Shown here piece by piece: positions 22,440 to 33,139 of a DNA stretch of 64,000 nucleotides. This DNA comes from Xanthostigma xanthostigma (taxonomy: Eukaryota; Arthropoda; Insecta; Raphidioptera; Raphidiidae). Position 1 is the first letter of the stretch, and the number at the start of each line of letters is the position of its first letter. Position numbers and translations under genes: made by a program. The stretch is from assembly GCA_963575645.1 (NCBI GenBank), contig OY754469.1:20354001-20418000 (forward strand), written 5' to 3'. Below the pieces are notes generated by a model that searched no databases, was not told where the DNA came from, and was given only the letters and a program-made list of their open reading frames with translations.

Positions 22440-22678
22440 ACTACCGGCCCAGTCCGGCTTCGCCCGAATTTGTAGATTGCCACCGTTTTTTCGTCGACTT
22501 ACGTCTCCACGAAAAGCGCATTTATTTTAACGCGATAATAAATAGCCTATATGTCCATCTTAAAGTTCCATTCTAAATATTGATGAACATTTTTTTAAAA
22601 TCGGATGAGTAGTCCCGAAGATTTACCTCCTGCATTAAAACTAACAAACTTTACCTCTCTCTATTATAAGTATATAGA
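22440..22678 (-). mobile_element. Helitron-like short element, second subfamily
   Basis: Minus-strand relative of 17349-17603: the GC-rich end 'ggcccagtccggcttcgccc' lies left, and the 5' end (complement of ctattataagtatataga) lies right. Shared internal words are gtcgacttacg, gtctccacgaaaagcgc and aacgcgataata. Confidence 0.65.
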
Positions 22679-22825
22679 TATGGAAAGAATCTGATATATT
22701 AGAATTAAACGCTGTCGTATTTCGTCATGGTTTGTTAACACCATCGAATTATAATTGTAATGAAACTACGTCAAGCTGGATTTCACACTTTGTTGGTTTG
22801 TACTAAGAAGGCATAAAGATACGGC

Positions 22826-23557
22826 CATAGAGAATACAATCCCGAGCATGTTTTTCAATCCCGGGATTACGGGATTATAGATGCGTAATCCCGGGACTAT
22901 CCCGGGATTAGACTATGTGGTTTCTAATTGGGCTGAAATGAAAAAAAAAACTTGAGTAATTACTTAAAAAATGTTTTTAATATCGTTGCACAACACAAAT
23001 CACAATATAGTAAGAAAATAGACAAATTCAAAAAAAAACTTTACTTTTGCAAGAAATCAAAAAGACAACACAAAAAAACTATTTAGAATTTCGAAAATAC
23101 AATCGCAGAAATATCAAAGCATCCAATCTTTGACTTACAAGCCTGCTTCGTAGTTTATTGCCAACATAAGCAGCAGGTTGGAGGAATAGACAATAGAACT
23201 TATAGGCTGTTTTCTAAGTGATATCCACGAACTCCTCCATTTTAGAACAGGCTTATTTCACGTCTAATACTATTTGCCAACCCCGATTCATTTTGTACGT
23301 ACTTCAGGATCTGAAGATTTCATATTCTTACGTATCGTACCGCGTATTTAAGGATTGTTTTTGTCTTTATGTAATAAATAATATTAATATAATCTATGGC
23401 AAGGTAATTGTAAAGGCGCAACGGATTACGGAATGCAATCTAGATCTGTTTGTGGCAATCCCGAAAATCCCGAGATTAGCCAAGTACGATCCCGGGATTT
23501 TCGGGACCAGAAAACGGCCGGGATCCCGAGATTCGGGATCCCGGGATTGATTCTCTA
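22826..23557. mobile_element. hAT-type element with cccgggat subterminal repeats
   Basis: (ca)tagagaatacaatcccg at the left faces gggattgattctcta at the right. Flanks gatacggc (22818-22825) and gatacggg (23558-23565) match at 7 of 8. Many copies of aatcccgggat and its complement lie within 100 bp of each end, as expected for transposase binding sites. The interior contains a 110-codon open frame covering part of the right arm; it has no transposase motif. Confidence 0.75.
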
Positions 23558-23889
23558 GATACGGGGTTCTTGTTTATTCTCTTCTCTAACAGTCCAAAGA
23601 TGCTGACTTAAAGAAAATCTCGTTTATTGAGGATTTAAACTAATTTTTTTATAATGCATTAGTTCTCATTAAATTTCATATTCTTTTTTATTTCCCAGGT
23701 AAAAATATAAGAGTGAAAAAACTAATTTTTTCTATGTTTAAGAGCAGTCGGAAGACGAACGGAAAATAGACTTAGATAGTGAAAAAATGATAAAATTCCC
23801 GCCTTGTTTCCGTCTCTTGTTCATACTCATCAAAGGTCACTGATATTTCAGTTTCGATTCAGCCTGTTTTCCGAGACAGCTATTCTAAT

Positions 23890-24075
23890 ATAAAATTTTC
23901 AGTCTCGTTTCAGTATCACTTCAGCGTGAAAAAATATTTCCGCCTCATTTCAGTCTGAATTCCATCTTCATCTTCTCCATGTAAAACGTAGTCTATTTTC
24001 AGTCAGGTTTCAGTGCAAATAATAATGTCCGCCTTATTTCAGACTGAATTCTGTCTAACATTAATTTTTTAGTCT
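23890..24075. repeat. Degenerate tandem-like repeat of 'tttcagtct' words
   Basis: Two segments of about 100 bp (starting near 23896 and 23995) share attttcagtc, gtttcagt, tccgcct(c/t)atttcag and ctgaattc in the same order. Individual (a/t)tttcag words also extend left to 23848. The unit is diverged, and no gene is implied. Confidence 0.45.
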
Positions 24076-24079
24076 ATAT

Positions 24080-25118
24080 TTTCGCCTGTGAAATCTTAAC
24101 ACAAACCATGTGGAACGCGAGCGCTTACAATTTTTACATCCCAATATGTCTAAATGAGACTTTATATAAAAAGTGATTATATGTGGCGATTTGTAGTTTG
24201 GCATGCCTGATACACATTACACTGTGTTCAGGTGTGTGCGATCTTCACACCGTTATGATCACTTTGATGTCTCATTCTCATTTACCCAGTGCTGTCGTGA
24301 CCACTTCCGGCACACTCCACTATCACCCCCGTACATTGTATGTATCAGTTCTAAACTAAAAGTGTCCTAAAAATTGCTTTAATTTAGTAGGTAGTTTTTT
24401 TACAATCGTAGGTAAACGAAAAGCGTGCCCGTCCTGATGGTTTGAAGTGTGACGTCAGACTTGTAGTAAACATACATATACCTCTAATAAATACACGACA
24501 TACACACTAATGAGTCTCGTGTAAACGATACTGAGCCTTACTTGCACTTTTATACATTTAAACTTTTGAGTGCTATTTTATCGTATAAAACGAACGAAAT
24601 AAAAATTCCTGTGGACTTACCTACTACGATATGAACATTTTAAGACAATAAAATGCTTAAGTAAACATTGGTGTATATTTTTTAAATCTGTTCAAATTTC
24701 TTTATTGTTATAAATAAATATTGCTGACGTCATCACCATCTAGACCCCACCTGTCCTCCATGTCATCAAAAATAAGCCAAGCAAAGACCCCCTCCCCCCG
24801 TTGGTGCTTATGTAATACTTGAATGGCCCCTTGCTATCGATTTTTGTGTACCAGTAGATGAATAATGTTCGGGCAGCGTATAGTTCAATATCGGATCAGC
24901 TATTGTATGTTAATACGAGTACATTCGCTTCTCTAACGGTATATTATTAGTTAGCTGGCTAATTATTATTAATGGTCAAATTAGCAAACATGCCTCGTCT
25001 AACACTATGTTTGTCTCGCTCATGCGGTCAGCATGTTCTGTCTGTTTTACTCTGTCAAACTGTCGCCGAGTGATACTGATATGGATGTTAAATACATGCT
25101 TATATCGCCACATAGATA
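24080..25118. other. No gene or recognised element
   Basis: AT-rich sequence with short cytosine-rich patch (24788-24800). No domain-bearing frame and no repeat partner found. Confidence 0.5.
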
Positions 25119-25590
25119 TACAGGGTGTTAAATGATAAACAAGGAAATGTCACGGAGATCTTGGTTATTTTAGATAATTGTGTCAGGCTGGACGCAATGT
25201 TATATGAGACGAAGATCCATGAGGTGCACCAGGATGACTCACGCCGAATTCTTCACGCAATCAGTCGCGGCGACACAGTTGAATCGCAGTTCCATTGCGC
25301 AGCTTACTCCGGAACTTCAGCTTTGACAAAGATGAGAATTATTTCTGCTATGTTAATAGATTTGAGTTGAGAATCGGATTCCGAATGCGAGCTTGTGTTT
25401 GAAACAGTGGGTTACAAAAGCAGAAAGAAGTGTATATAAAAAAAATTACGATCCATCGTGGGATGCCTGACAGATGTGAAACATATATTTAAGCGAATTT
25501 TCACCCTGTAATTAAATTTCGCCCCGTCAACTAACGAAATTCCAGTGACTAAATATAGCCCTGTAACTACATTTCACTAAATACAAAGTG
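25119..25590. repeat. Possible tacagggtg-ended element containing dispersed repeat
   Basis: tacagggtg at 25119 faces caccctgta near 25503. The right part (about 25450-25590) is the inverted relative of 8810-9060. The 81-codon frame at 25125-25370 has no motif I recognise, although its composition is less AT-rich than its surroundings. Confidence 0.4.
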
Positions 25591-25596
25591 TGTATA

Positions 25597-25695
25597 TGTT
25601 ACCGGCCAAACCCGATTTCAGGACAAACTAGTTTGGCCTAGGCCAAACTAGTTCTACAAACCAGTTTGGCCTGAAATCGGGTTGGGCCGGTAACA
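25597..25695. mobile_element. TATA-flanked TGTTAC palindromic MITE, copy 1 (Ginger-like group)
   Basis: 99-bp near-perfect palindrome: tgttaccggcc at the left, ggccggtaaca at the right, arms containing gatttcagg and gtttggcc words. Flanked by TATA at 25593-25596 and 25696-25699. Termini and TATA duplication are shared with 26155-26294, 38335-39208, 43093-43575 and 45830-46765, the last of which encodes an integrase-like protein. Confidence 0.75.
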
Positions 25696-25737
25696 TATAC
25701 AATCGCTGAACGCGTCAAGTATACTGAAGTCGCACAC

Positions 25738-25802
25738 GCAGTACTCAGCTTCTCTATGTGTGAGTTGTGACAGCTCACACAGAGAAGCAACGAGTGTACT
25801 GC
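25738..25802. other. 65-nt hairpin with 9-nt loop
   Basis: gcagtactcagcttctctat followed by gtgtgag, loop ttgtgacag, then ctcacacagagaagc and acgagtgtactgc. About 27 base pairs with one small bulge. It could be a pre-miRNA-sized hairpin, a tiny palindromic MITE remnant or chance; the sequence does not decide. Confidence 0.5.
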
Positions 25803-26150
25803 ATATGCGAGCACACATATAAGGAAATCGAGAGCGGTGGCGTCGAGGGGGCATAAGAGAGCGTGATTCTGTCACGGCATGGTTTTGCTGCCAAACGCGG
25901 CAATGGATGTTTCACATCAAAAATGAATACCCTCTAAGAAATTTCAAATAACAAACCCATGGCTTCATATTTTTTTTTCATTTTGCACTGCGAAACGTAT
26001 GAAGAACCAAAATCAAAGTGATTCTGAACTTTGGCACGCCTTAATGCCTTCTCGCTATATGCAAAAATTGTGTAAAACCTATAAGACTACCCATGACTTA
26101 CTTCTGGTAACTAGATGACACAGGACTTTTATAAAAAAGTATACTTAGTC
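25803..26150. other. No recognised feature
   Basis: Spacer between a hairpin and the next palindromic MITE. Confidence 0.45.
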
Positions 26151-26154
26151 TAAA

Positions 26155-26294
26155 TGTTACGGTTAATACAAGAAAGTAGTTTATTCGCGAATTAACCGGC
26201 TAATACCCGAATTAACCAACGTCAAGTATTGGTTAATTCGGGTAATTAGCCGATTAATTCGCGAATTAACTACTTTCTTGTATTAACCGTAACA
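26155..26294. mobile_element. TATA-flanked TGTTAC palindromic MITE, copy 2
   Basis: 140-bp palindrome with tgttacggttaatac at the left, gtattaaccgtaaca at the right and repeated gcgaattaac / ggttaattcg words. Left flank taaa and right flank tata match at 3 of 4. Its arms are closely similar to the outer arms of 43093-43575. Confidence 0.7.
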
Positions 26295-26298
26295 TATA

Positions 26299-26743
26299 TA
26301 TTAATACGGAAGAAAAAACTTGGTATCCCTTTTTAAGCACTGCATTGCGCGCACAGAGAAGTGTTAGATTTGGCATAGTTAAAGTTCATATGGAGAAGGA
26401 CTGGAGAAAGAAAAAATTAATGTATAATATATGTTACAAATACATTAAATCAAATAATTAAATCAAAAAATTAAATATTATACACTGTGAAATATTATTC
26501 ATTGTTTACGTTCATACACTGTAAAAACTTATCGGAGTAAATGTGGAGTGAAGAAGAAAGAAATACATAACGTAGTCGTGTAATCAGTTTATTGTAGACA
26601 GTAAACTGGTAAACCACGTCGTATATGACAAGTTTCAGACAAATCAGAATTTAACAATTCCGTTTAACTATGCTGAGACTGCGATAAATAACTCTATAAC
26701 AGAGTGTTTTTGTTTGAACTAAGAACAAATGAAGAGAACTGAT
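26299..26743. other. No gene or recognised element
   Basis: AT-rich spacer before the Harbinger element. Confidence 0.5.
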
Positions 26744-26746
26744 TTA

Positions 26747-27430
26747 GGCCCCGGGCACGATACGAGCGGTGAGCGTCGAGCGATGAGCGTCGAGCGTCAG
26801 AGCGGCATCGCTCTGCCACCGCTCTGCAATCGGGCTCCATATGTTGCCGTGCAAATTTGAAGAGGGGTGTCACGATAGACGTGAGCGGTGAGCGACAGTG
26901 AGCGGCGCCGCTTAGCGTCGAAGGCACCGCCAAACCCTGCCCGATTACTTTTTGTACGACGCTCGACGCTCAGATAAGTCATGCTTCTTCCCACGGTTTT
27001 CAGTCTAGTTCAAGATGTCAGAGGAGCAAGAACCACGTGGGCCTCCGGCTAAACTTAAGAAAAAGGACATTGTTGCTTTGAAAAAGCTTAGAGATACTCA
27101 AATGGAAAGTTTGATATGTGAAGTTCAGTGTCGCTCAACATTGTGGAATGATAAAGACAACTTCAAGAACACTACGTTGACAAGGAAGCTTGCACCCCCG
27201 AACTACACGCCTTTTCAATATTGAATTTTCCAATAACAACAGAAGATGTACTAGGTCCTCACTCGAAGGCATATTACGACACACTGGTGGCTGGATACAA
27301 ATCAAGGTGTCCGCTCAAACAGCCGCTCTAACGCCGCTTGTATCGTGACCACCCTCGCCGCTCTGGTGACGCTCGAGTGCCGCTCGACGCTCGCCGCTCA
27401 ACGCTCACCGCTCGTATCGTGCCCGGGGCC
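26747..27430. mobile_element. PIF/Harbinger-type element
   Basis: Ends ggccccgggcacgatacgag and ctcgtatcgtgcccggggcc are exact complements, flanked by TTA on each side (26744-26746 and 27431-27433), the 3-bp duplication of PIF/Harbinger. GC-rich gagcg(g/t) blocks are repeated for about 200 bp inside the left end and about 110 bp inside the right end. The interior holds a short MADF-like frame (27015-27224) but no DDE transposase, so the copy is non-autonomous. Confidence 0.88.
27015..27224 (+). CDS. Truncated MADF/Myb-like protein of the Harbinger element
   Basis: 69 codons from an ATG in good context. Residues 31-52 (ESLICEVQCRSTLWNDKDNF followed by KN) fit the start of a MADF domain: a helix with hydrophobic LI..V, then L-W and an aromatic-K-N. 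MADF/SANT-type DNA-binding proteins accompany the transposase in Harbinger elements, where they bind the ends. Only the first third of the domain is present. After the stop a second frame with coding-like text continues at about 27230-27310, so a frameshift or internal deletion is likely. Probably a non-functional remnant. Confidence 0.6.
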   Translation: MSEEQEPRGPPAKLKKKDIVALKKLRDTQMESLICEVQCRSTLWNDKDNFKNTTLTRKLAPPNYTPFQY

Positions 27431-27482
27431 TTAGTGTTAAGTCGGCGTTTTCTTGTCCAACGCATCTCTGATGGGTTTTGAC

Positions 27483-27693
27483 CAGCACCAGGTCTGGGCA
27501 GCGGCAAACCGGGGCACCTGCCCCGGGTGTCAGTTTCAGGGGGCGCCAAAATCATAAGATAATATGCCAACTAGGTAGTAGGTATATTATATATTTATGA
27601 GTTTTTTTAAGTAATTTATCTCAAACGCTGGAGATAGGGGCCGCCATTATCAAGTTTTTGCCCCGGCTCGAAAAAATCGTAGATCCGGGGCTG
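27483..27693. mobile_element. hAT-type MITE with perfect 8-bp duplication
   Basis: cagcaccaggtctgggcagc at the left and gatccggggctg at the right, flanked by gttttgac at 27475-27482 and 27694-27701. Internal ccggggcacctgccccgg and ttgccccggctcg are the usual subterminal symmetry. It lies 50 bp from the Harbinger element. Confidence 0.85.
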
Positions 27694-27701
27694 GTTTTGA
27701 C

Positions 27702-28134
27702 GAGGTACTATTTAAATTCTACATCCAGTAGGTATTAATACATGGTTATATCACAACATGTACACACATAGATGCCATGCACGTATACTTAACCACACAA
27801 GCTCATGTAATCAATGTGAAATACGATATTATCATCTGTCTGTGTCATAATTAATTCTGAATATTTATAATAATACGTGTGGATCGTGTAATTAAACTTG
27901 CCTTAATATATTGTGATTCGCGAACAATCGCAATTGAAAAACAATTGTTGCAAAGTCTGTAAACTGTGAGCGCTGACCCCTGTTCAAACTTCATAGACGG
28001 GATTTTAGAAATCTCATTGGTGGAGGGGAGAGATAGCATATCAGGTAATGGCAATCCCTAATTTTTGAAATGGGTGCGGTCAATTGGAACACATAAACGT
28101 TTTAATTCATTTCATCCATGATAATAATTAATAG
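27702..28134. other. No gene or recognised element
   Basis: AT-rich; a 67-codon minus-strand frame has no motif. Confidence 0.5.
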
Positions 28135-28335
28135 GAAAGTAACTTTGTTTGTCTGTCTGTTACTTTTTCACGCCTAAACCGCTGAACAGATTTCGATAAA
28201 ATTTGCCAAGGACATGGATTGCACCCTGAGGAAGGACGTAGGCTAGTTTTTGTTTAAAAAAGTGAACAGAAGGGGGTGAAATAGGGAATGAAAGTTTGTT
28301 TGAGGAACCCATCATTTCTCAAGTTAGGTATATGA
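28135..28335 (+). mobile_element. Interspersed repeat tail (RTE/CR1-type)
   Basis: gtttgtctgtctgttactt, cacgcctaaaccgctgaac, gataaaatttgcca and gaaggacgtaggctagttt are in the order of a repeat found across insects that I associate with LINE tails. Class assignment is tentative. Confidence 0.5.
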
Positions 28336-28555
28336 AAATTAATGTTTAGGCTTTTGATAAGAAAAAAACTCGGGTCGCAGTGTTAAACCCTGCCGACAAT
28401 ATAGTGTATTTGCTAATGCAGGCAGTGTGGCTTTATTATATGAACTCAACTCTTTTTTTTGGACAAAATAAAAAATGTAACCCCTTTTTACGTCCCCTAA
28501 AATAACATTTTTTTTTCTTAATTTCAATATTACTATCAATTTACCAAATTAAATT

Positions 28556-28900
28556 CACCCTTCACTAAATAAATCCATATCTACAAACTAACGTTTTCAT
28601 AAAATTTTCAAGTCCGGTCCTGTCGAATTGATGTTATTCAAATTTTGGCAGCACAATTTTATCTTTGCTAATGGGTTAAATTTCAATTTTTAAACGATTT
28701 GAATAATTTTTTCAGTATTTTTTGACCCAAAAATATTTTTCAACCTCTAAAACCCACCCTTAAAGTGGCTCAATTAGACCCATTTTAAATAGGCGTCGTG
28801 CGGTGATGGATTTCAATATGTGGTCTAAATTTCGTTAAAATTAATTTCCTCCTTCGAAAGTTATAGGGGTCTCAAAGTTGAATCAAAATAGTTTACGAAA
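28556..28900. mobile_element. Dispersed repeat related to the interior of 35330-35488
   Basis: gttttcataaaattt, ggtcctgtcg, gggttaaatttcaattttt and cgattt(g)gaataattttt match the segment between the two 159-bp repeats at 35171-35647. An old interspersed element of unknown class. Confidence 0.5.
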
Positions 28901-30446
28901 AAATTCCTAAAAACCTGATTGGAGTTTAATTTTCAATATTTCCACATAGGGTGGGGCAAAGACAAATATCTGGAATGACGCCACTGTTTTTACAAAGCAA
29001 CAAGAAAAATGTATTATTAATTTGAACTGATTCTGAGTATTGTGGCAACATTTTAACAAATATCAAGTATAATTTGCGTCTTCAGTTCGAACATACGGAA
29101 CGTTAATTCACAAATGGTTAACTGCAGAGAATTTGTTCAGCTCGCTTGGAACGTTCATATTGCGGAAATGGAAAAGCATTCTGTGATAAAAGTATATAAC
29201 GGAAATCCAATTATAATTGTGTGGTTGCGTCAAATATTGTGTTTTTAATTATTGTAATAGTGGTATTTCACGATTAAATATTCCAGTTATTCTACATAAA
29301 TGTATCCCTCAGTAATCCTATACTCGCATATCAGTGAAAGTAATTAATAACATTGTTGGTTTTAATATTGGACAATGTAAATGTTGGGATAACTGACAGA
29401 TCGCGTTCATTTATTCACTTCTCATTATTTTGATGGTTGAGTTGGCGAGTCAGTTGACTAGGGAAGGTGAGAATGACGTGAATTCTCGTGAGACTGATTT
29501 CGGAATTACTTTATGAATTTGATTTTAGTAATGCGCCAGACAGGGAGAAAAATTAACCCGCAGGATCAAAATTTAACTTCATATACTTCACGTCTGTGAT
29601 TGGGCCAGCGTACTGTCTCTGCACAATTTCAAAATTTTGCTTCAAATAGTCTAAGAGAAAATCGCCTGTGACAGACGGACAGACACCGAAGTGAATCCAT
29701 ATAAGTGTTTTCTTTGCACGGAACACTAAAAATGAATTTTTCCACGTATGTTATGATCACGTTCAATTGCTTCTCTTTTTCGTTGCAGAGTTGGTTATAA
29801 AGCAAATGTATTGGGTTCCGTTAATTAGTTGGAGCTTTAAAAACATGGCGACGATGGGGTATAATTTCCCATAGATCCTATAGTATACAGTGCTCCTGCG
29901 AATTTTTTGAAATGCAATAAAATGATGAGTATCAACACAATATGTGTATCGAAAAAGGAATTTTCTTGAAGGGGAACATGTGTTTAAATGCCGGTCATAT
30001 CATAAATTTAGGAAAAAACTGATGTGAAACAAAACCTTCAAGTAAGGTGAATTTTAATGCTTTTTGTTTACAAACTTCCGATTTAAAGAGTAATCCACAT
30101 GAAATGAAAGTAGTAAATAGAGATATTATATCACTGAAGTGTTGATGAACGTTGCAAACATTATTGAAACATTACTTTATTGCAACAGGTAAGTTCCTAA
30201 CCTAAAAATAGTCATCTGTCAAAATGTATTTTCAGTTTGAAGTTAACTTTTTTTTTTCTATCAAAATTCTTAATGTTATTTAATAATAATAACTATTCAA
30301 TTAATAAATTAAGTTTTCAATATTAAGACTAATTAGTATAATATTTACTAATTACTTTAAAATATTTAATCACCTGCATTAAAATTAATAATATAATAAT
30401 AATATAATTACTGTATTTCGGTAAATTCACCATTACAGGGGGGTTG
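28901..30446. other. No gene; short dispersed repeat at 29600-29740
   Basis: gtgacagacggacagacacc and gcacggaacactaaaaatg near 29670-29735 recur in 12490-12510 and 52840-52865, so a repeat tail lies here. Otherwise nothing recognised. Confidence 0.5.
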
Positions 30447-31045
30447 TTTTTTTTTTTTTTTTTTTTTTTTTTTTTCCTTATACAATATAATTCTTTTTTT
30501 TACAAACAAAAACAAAAATTTTAACAAACTAGTTAATAATACTAAATATAAAAATAAAAAAATAAAAAAATTACATCTAACGCATTGAAATATCATTCCG
30601 AGAGATGGAAAGCCCTAAGTTTTAGTGCATTAATAGTAAAGTAATAAATGTTGTTGCCTTTTTCTGCCGTGCTAACTATTAATAATCTCTGCAGAGTACT
30701 TAAGTCATATTTATTTGATGCTAAATATTTTTTAAAATAATGATTTCTATAAATACTGTAGAGTGGACATTCTATCATAAAATGATACAAACTTTCTTTC
30801 ACCTTCAAATTACAATTAAGACACATTTCCTCACAATCTATGGTGTGTTTTGAATTATTAAAATATATTTGAATTTTGTTAGTGTTCGCTAATCTCAATT
30901 GACTTATTATTCTTAGTTTGGTTATTTTTTTTACTATTGAAAAGTGCTTCTCCGCTTGATCATAATACGTTTTAATATTTTTATACATATAGCTATATGC
31001 TGCATTAAAATTACGTGGTACACTATTACAGCCTTTTACGTTTTA
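30447..31045 (-). mobile_element. 5'-truncated LINE, minus strand
   Basis: A 29-bp T run on the plus strand (30447-30475) is the A-tail. Upstream on the minus strand lie about 115 bp of 3' UTR and the C-terminal frame at 30593-31000 or slightly beyond. The frame stays open to a stop near 31037, where similarity probably ends by 5' truncation. Confidence 0.8.
30593..31000 (-). CDS. Partial LINE ORF2 C-terminus with CCHC motif
   Basis: From the internal ATG at 30988 the frame has 131 codons; it is open upstream for at least 12 more. Residues 56-74 contain CLNCNLKVKESLYHFMIEC, a C-X2-C-X9-H-X4-C motif typical of the C-terminus of non-LTR retrotransposon ORF2. Residues 22-34 (ITKLRIISQLRLA) fit the segment that precedes this motif in such proteins. 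The spacing (X9) differs from the X7 of the LINEs at 6157 and 10325, so it is a different LINE lineage. No polymerase or RNase H remains; non-functional fragment. Confidence 0.75.
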   Translation of the reverse strand, partial: AYSYMYKNIKTYYDQAEKHFSIVKKITKLRIISQLRLANTNKIQIYFNNSKHTIDCEEMCLNCNLKVKESLYHFMIECPLYSIYRNHYFKKYLASNKYDLSTLQRLLIVSTAEKGNNIYYFTINALKLRAFHLSE

Positions 31046-31891
31046 TGTTTTCGAACGAGGTAAAAACTTCGCAGGTTCCATAATAAGTCATTTATTAATT
31101 TATTCAACGCTTGTTATTATTATAAGAAAATATTTCACGATTAACAGTACGATTCATAATCATGTTTACCTGATTATAGTTGTAAGTTTCGCCGCCAGAT
31201 AGAGTAGTCCATGTAAAGAATCCCAATAGAATCGATAATTTTGAAAAAAATCCGCATCAACTGATAAACTTTCTTACATATTATTATAGTATCAAGGAGT
31301 TACGAAATATGCTGATCGCATCAATGCCTGCCAAATTATGTTGCCTTTGGCCCGGTTCCATTTTCATGGTGTGGTGAGATGTCTGTATAGTCTGTGCCAT
31401 CTCACTGTGAACTTAAAAAATAACGTAGCTGACTTTGTCGTATACACCAAACGGGTCGTAAAACGGTTTGAAGCAGTAAATGACAGCATCAAAATCATTG
31501 ATTATAAACAAGATTGCAAATAATAAGAAGCATTTTCAAAATCGTGTTCGAAATGCACGGCGTTCGTGTATAAAGTCCAGACTTGGAGCGCGGGCGTTTC
31601 TAGGATTGACTGGTCAATGTGCGAAATAACAGCGCATTTTAGTAAAAAATCGAAATAATTTTGTGTTTCGAACTCTCATTGATTGCTTTTAGTTGGTTAA
31701 AATTAGAAACTAAGAAATTAACTGCGAACTATTTAGATGTATACTCCTTACGACGAACCGATATATCAATAAAACAGCGTGATTGCAGGTCGCTTGAAAC
31801 TCATCACACCAGAAGACTGTGTAGGGATGTACCTACTAGACATTTTCAGTTCGAGTGCATTTATTTGTGAAAGAAAGTGCATATCCCAAAA
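31046..31891. other. No supported gene
   Basis: Two short frames (31338-31523 and 31661-31870) lack motifs; no repeat recognised. Confidence 0.5.
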
Positions 31892-32089
31892 TCTTAATAT
31901 ATAAAAAGTACGTGTCACATGTTTGTCCGCGATGAACTCCTAAACTACTGAACCGATTTTAAATTTGATTTGCACACCGTGTGCAATTCTAACCCAACTT
32001 GAAAGATAGGATAGCTTACATTTAAATTTATAGTCGCAATATTATTTTATTGCAAATTATTTGTCTATTCCTTGACAGTCATAATACAA

Positions 32090-32301
32090 CCATATAAGAT
32101 GGCGAACCTGTTGACTGGATTGAGTGAATATTCAATAGATGGCGAAACGAACTTAACAACCATATAAGATGGCAATACCTGTTGACTGGATTGAGTGAAT
32201 ATTCAATAGATGGCGCAACGAACTTAACAACCATATAAGATGGCAATACCTGTTGACTGGATTGAGTGAATATTCAATAGATGGCGCAACGAACTTAACA
32301 A
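32090..32301. repeat. 70/71-bp minisatellite, three copies
   Basis: ccatataagatggc begins at 32090, 32160 and 32231, and a partial fourth start is at 32302. Each unit continues with ctgttgactggattgagtg and ttcaatagatggcg. Copies 2 and 3 look identical; copy 1 differs at a few positions (gaacctg against aatacctg). It lies inside the Helitron-like element. Confidence 0.9.
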
Positions 32302-32355
32302 CCATATATCTAGATCGAGGATGTAAAAAAACTGAATATCGTTTAAAACTGCTTG

Positions 32356-32469
32356 GCACGACGGCGCAGCCGGAGTGCTCGAAATAGAGCAAGTGTTTTA
32401 AAGACCAGTTATCCACGAATACTTTACGCTATTTTTTTTCGAGCACGACGGCGCAGCCGGAGTGCTCGA
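32356..32469. repeat. 26-bp direct repeat, copies 87 bp apart
   Basis: gcacgacggcgcagccggag followed by tgctcga occurs at 32356-32382 and 32443-32469. The unit is partly self-complementary (gagcac ... gtgctc), GC-rich against an AT-rich background, and both copies are identical. Confidence 0.85.
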
Positions 32470-32517
32470 CATACACACATATACGCCCATGTATATTTTA
32501 AAATAGCTAGCAATTAA

Positions 32518-32543
32518 TAAAATAGATAGATAGATAGATAGAT
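32518..32543. repeat. (TAGA)n microsatellite
   Basis: Five to six uninterrupted taga units inside the Helitron-like element. Confidence 0.9.
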
Positions 32544-32607
32544 GTTCCAATTAAATTGTTTTATTATTTCACTTTATACGTAGCGAAGCACGTACAGGGC
32601 CGCTAGT

Positions 32608-33136
32608 ATTATATAAAGGGAAAAATAAACTATAGGCAGTAGGCACTGCACCAAAACTTTTTTTTCTACACATAAATTCCACAAATCAACTTAAAACTGG
32701 TATTCACGCCTTTTGATAAAACTTATTAAAAATACTAAAATTTGATTAAATCGGAAGAGCTTCCCATAAAAAAAATATAGTTAGCTTTAGAAACAGATGT
32801 AAAATGCTGTGCCTATAAACGTGGATTGTTAAATCGAACATACAAAGTCATCCAACATTATTCTGTATTGACTCGAGTCTAGACTATCGGACGTGCAAAA
32901 TTGTGTGCTGCAATGCGGTGGTCACGTCGAAGAGCATATAATATGCAAGCGGTCTCTGTGTGTGTAATGTTCGGTCGACGATTTCGGCTGAAGTTGTGCG
33001 TGGTGACATAGATACGTCGATTTCATTAACTATTTATTAATAGTTTATATAGGTACCCACTTTTGAAACGACGCTCTTTTATACAGTGTTCTAGTGTGAA
33101 AATAAAAGTGCATCACGTGGTGATCTTTTGCAGGTT
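32608..33136. other. No gene or recognised element
   Basis: AT-rich spacer between the Helitron-like and Harbinger-like elements. Confidence 0.5.
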
Positions 33137-33139
33137 TTA

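Larger units (their letters stand above)
31892..32607 (+). mobile_element. Helitron-like element with internal tandem repeats
   Basis: Starts tcttaatatataaaaagtac, continues with gtttgtccgcgatgaactcc, ctactgaaccgattt and gcacaccgtgtgca, and ends acgtagcgaagcacgtac, gggccgctagt. The TC start and the CTAGT end after a GC-rich palindromic tail fit a Helitron. Internal passengers are a three-copy 70/71-bp array, a 26-bp direct repeat and a GATA-type microsatellite. No Rep/helicase frame. Confidence 0.7.

Noticed and set aside
30408..30596. 62-codon frame with a lysine run
   Set aside because: Reads through the A-tail of the minus-strand LINE.
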